8,967 nt of DNA from NCBI GenBank assembly GCA_023442945.1, contig JAEZWW010000056.1:1-8967 (forward strand), written 5' to 3'. Shown piece after piece: positions 6,877 through 8,967 of the stretch. The position numbers and the translations under genes were made by a program. This stretch comes from Pseudomonadota bacterium. GTDB taxonomy: Bacteria; Pseudomonadota; Gammaproteobacteria; Burkholderiales; Burkholderiaceae_C. The notes under the pieces were generated by a model. It did not search any database. It was given only the letters and a program-made list of their open reading frames with translations, and was not told the origin of the DNA. How positions within the stretch are numbered: the stretch's first letter is position 1; each line of letters starts with the position of its first letter.

Positions 6877-8767
6877 ACGCGCAGCCAAGGCGGTGAGCGC
6901 GTCGCTCGACTTCGCCTTCTTTCAGTTCCTCTGGCAGTTCTATCAGGCCAACCGGGGCACCATCCGCCAGCACTACAAGGAGCTGACGCGCAAGCTCCTC
7001 GACTTCAACAACCCGGATCGCAACCCGAAGGCCTTCCTGCGCCAGCCGCAATTCGAGGCGCTGGAAACCTACGTCTTCCTGAAGGAGTTCCTCGGCAACG
7101 CCAAGGTCGAGGAAATCTTCCAGCAGTGGTTCGAGAAACAAGGCCGCTTTGCCGACCGTGCCGAGGGCGGCGTGGTGTCGGGCAGCGCGGGCCAGGTCGG
7201 CCTCTTCGACAAGATCACGCAGGATCAGTACAAGGCAGTGTTCGCGGCCATGCGCAAGAACTCACGCGCCTACGCCAACACCCGTACCGACGAGTTTGTG
7301 GACATAGCCATCGAGAGCTTCCTGAAAGGATCGGGCGAGCTGCGCCCGGAAGGCATGCTGCCCAAGCTGGCGTTCTTTGCGGCCACAGTGGAAGAGCTGA
7401 CCGAAGAGCTGAAGCCCGCCGTCGAGCGTGCGCTGCTCAAACACGGTATTCCGACCTCACGCATCCTGGTGAACGTGGGCGACAGCAAGATCACCACCAA
7501 CGACGACATCCGCGAGTTCAACCGCCTCGACACCGAAGGCTCGGAAAAGCAGTTCATTCTGCTGGTCAACAAGGGGCGTGAGGGCTGGAACTGCCGCTCT
7601 CTGTTCGGCGTGGGCCTGTTCCGCGAGCCGAAGTCGAAGGTGTTTGTGCTGCAAGCCACCATGCGCTGCCTGCGCGCCATCGGCGAAGCCCAGCACACCG
7701 GCCACGTATTCCTCTCGGACGGCAACCTCAACACCCTGAACGACGAGTTGCAGCAGAACTTCCGCATCAGCGCCGACGAGTTGCAAAAGACCGGCAAGGA
7801 CAAGGAGCGTGTGGAAGTGCGCGTGGTCGAGCCTCCGGTCAAGATCAAGCTGGTGCGCGTGCGCAAGCAGTACCAGATGCGCGAGAAGCAGATCGTGCCC
7901 GGCCAAGCCTTGGGCCTCGACCGCACCCACAAGGAAAGCTGGGGGCCGCTGGTCGAGAAGTACCGGCTGATCGAAACGCAACAGGACGGACTGACCGTCG
8001 CTGACGCGGCCCGTGCCTCGGGCAGCCGCACCTTCGACCTGACCGACCGGCGCGAGAAGCGCACCTTCTCGCCGCTGACGCTGGTGGCCGAGGTGTCGCG
8101 CTACCTCAATCGCACCCCGCTGGAAATCGAGGAATTGCTCGACGCGACAAAGGAAGGCACTGCCGAACTGGTGGCCATCACCAACGAGTTCAACGAGCTG
8201 CTCTACGACGAGATCATCCCGCGCCTGTTCCGCCAGCTCTACGACCTCGATGAGTCGCAGCAGACCGAGGAGCACGAGGTCGATCTGATCAAGCTGCCCC
8301 CGAGCGGCTACTACGAGGTGTCGGCGGCGAAGGACAAGATCGTTCGGATGGGCGACGCGCAGATCAAGGACGACGAGCGCGCCAAGAGCTTCCACCTCGA
8401 CACCTACTGCTTCGACTCCGGCTCGGAAAACTGGCTGTTCTGGGATCTGCTGCGTGAGCAGCGCGTGAAGAAGATCTACTTCACCGGGATGCTGACCCAC
8501 GGCCAGTCCGACTTCTTCATCCAGTACATCGACCCAGACTCGCGCACCGTGCGCAGCTACTACCCTGACTTCATCTTTCAGCGCGAAGAGCCGGATGGCA
8601 GCTTGAAGTACGTGATCGTCGAGGTGAAGGCCGACAACCAGATCGAGGATGCGGTGGTGCAAGCCAAGAAGGACTTCGCCCAGCAGATCGCGGTGGCCAG
8701 TGGGATGGAGTACCGCATCCTCAAGTCGTCCGACGCGGACAAGCGGCATTTCCGGGTGCTGCTGTAA
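6866..8767 (+). CDS. res: Type III restriction Res-like subunit with helicase domain 1 missing (internally deleted)
   Basis: The 633-residue protein belongs to the Res/DEAD-helicase partners of type III Mod proteins, which normally translocate or switch on DNA using ATP and then cut. Residues 1-138 match the usual N-terminal region, ending KNSRAYAN. In this family that is followed by the Walker A loop (MGTGKT) and a DEAD/DEAH box a few hundred residues long. Here it passes directly to TRTDEFVD (139-146) and helicase domain 2: LPKLAFFAA (165-173), LLVNKGREGWNC (232-243) and QATMRCLR (263-270, motif VI). The C-terminal endonuclease domain has YYPDF (Asp568) and VEVK (Glu586, Lys588), the PD-(D/E)XK residues. 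The junction is near 7279/7280 and keeps the frame. Without Walker A/B the protein should not hydrolyse ATP, so restriction is probably lost. AAGGGAG at 6851-6857 is a good Shine-Dalgarno. The family is firm; whether the product is functional or decayed is open. Confidence 0.85.
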   Translation: MATKRAAKAVSASLDFAFFQFLWQFYQANRGTIRQHYKELTRKLLDFNNPDRNPKAFLRQPQFEALETYVFLKEFLGNAKVEEIFQQWFEKQGRFADRAEGGVVSGSAGQVGLFDKITQDQYKAVFAAMRKNSRAYANTRTDEFVDIAIESFLKGSGELRPEGMLPKLAFFAATVEELTEELKPAVERALLKHGIPTSRILVNVGDSKITTNDDIREFNRLDTEGSEKQFILLVNKGREGWNCRSLFGVGLFREPKSKVFVLQATMRCLRAIGEAQHTGHVFLSDGNLNTLNDELQQNFRISADELQKTGKDKERVEVRVVEPPVKIKLVRVRKQYQMREKQIVPGQALGLDRTHKESWGPLVEKYRLIETQQDGLTVADAARASGSRTFDLTDRREKRTFSPLTLVAEVSRYLNRTPLEIEELLDATKEGTAELVAITNEFNELLYDEIIPRLFRQLYDLDESQQTEEHEVDLIKLPPSGYYEVSAAKDKIVRMGDAQIKDDERAKSFHLDTYCFDSGSENWLFWDLLREQRVKKIYFTGMLTHGQSDFFIQYIDPDSRTVRSYYPDFIFQREEPDGSLKYVIVEVKADNQIEDAVVQAKKDFAQQIAVASGMEYRILKSSDADKRHFRVLL

Positions 8768-8797
8768 GGCAACAGAAGAACAAGCGAGGGGGTGACC

Positions 8798-8967
8798 ATG
8801 GCTTTGGGACGAATGGAGCGCATTCTGATCTTGGCGAAGACGTATCCCTCGCCCAGTGCCCAGTACGTCGAGACGTCGTGCGTCGCGGGCGTCAGCCAGG
8901 ACGGCTCGATGCGTCGTCTGTACCCGGTTCCATTTCGAATGATCGAGGAAGGCCAACAGTTCAAGAA
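8798..8967 (+). CDS. Unrecognised protein downstream of res (N-terminal 56 residues, cut by window edge)
   Basis: An ATG at 8798 follows a strong GAGGGGGT Shine-Dalgarno (8786-8793), 30 bp after the res stop, so the gene is very likely in the same operon. The visible start reads MALGRMERILILAKTYPSPS and continues through YVETSCVAGV and MRRLYPVPFRMIEE. A short hydrophobic strand, ILILAKTYP, followed by a Cys and LYPVPFR gives it the feel of a conserved soluble protein. I have an impression of similar sequences near other restriction-type loci but cannot name a family. No signal peptide or membrane segment is visible. An in-frame GTG at 8792 overlaps the Shine-Dalgarno and is less likely to be the start. 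Function unknown. Confidence 0.7.
   Translation, partial: MALGRMERILILAKTYPSPSAQYVETSCVAGVSQDGSMRRLYPVPFRMIEEGQQFK

Noticed and set aside
7457..8956. Long minus-strand open frame of 499 codons opposite res
   Set aside because: It is a GC-driven antisense shadow: Leu/Val/His/Arg-rich with no recognisable domain, while the plus strand carries clear Res motifs.

Overview
The window looks like accessory DNA from a fairly GC-rich proteobacterium (about 60% G+C by eye, GC-ending codons; a beta- or gammaproteobacterium would fit, but nothing here fixes the genus). It holds two blocks of defence and DNA-metabolism genes that meet head to head near position 4260.

Left block (1-4259), all on the minus strand. 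In transcription order it carries a NERD-nuclease/UvrD-type helicase (4001-2313), a complete DnaB-type replicative helicase (1990-608) and a Sir2-family NAD-dependent deacylase (516 to the left edge, C-terminus cut off). The block ends on the right in three direct repeats of a 21-bp core, starting at 4065, 4152 and 4239 and so exactly 87 bp apart. The last repeat ends in ...GGACA at 4259. This resembles the end of a Tn7-like or Tn402-like transposon, with several transposase-binding sites in one orientation and a terminus that reads TGTCC inward. The left block is then best read as transposon cargo. This is inference, because the transposase and the other end lie outside the window.

Right block (4260-8967), all on the plus strand. 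Directly after the last repeat comes the C-terminal piece of a PD-(D/E)XK nuclease of the kind fused to UvrD/AddB-like helicases (4260-4648). Its 5' part is missing. It overlaps by ATGA with a type III-like adenine methyltransferase that carries an N-terminal SAP-like DNA-binding extension (mod, 4645-6876). That gene overlaps by 11 bp with a type III Res-like subunit (res, 6866-8767), which is followed 30 bp later by an unrecognised conserved-looking gene (8798 to the right edge). The overlaps and short spacing indicate one operon.

The operon appears damaged in two places. The leading helicase-nuclease gene is cut at the repeat boundary. Res runs straight from its N-terminal region into helicase domain 2, lacking Walker A and the DEAD/DEAH box while staying in frame. 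The methyltransferase motifs are intact, so the locus may now only methylate. The middle of mod is visibly AT-richer than its flanks, which suggests an exchanged target-recognition segment.
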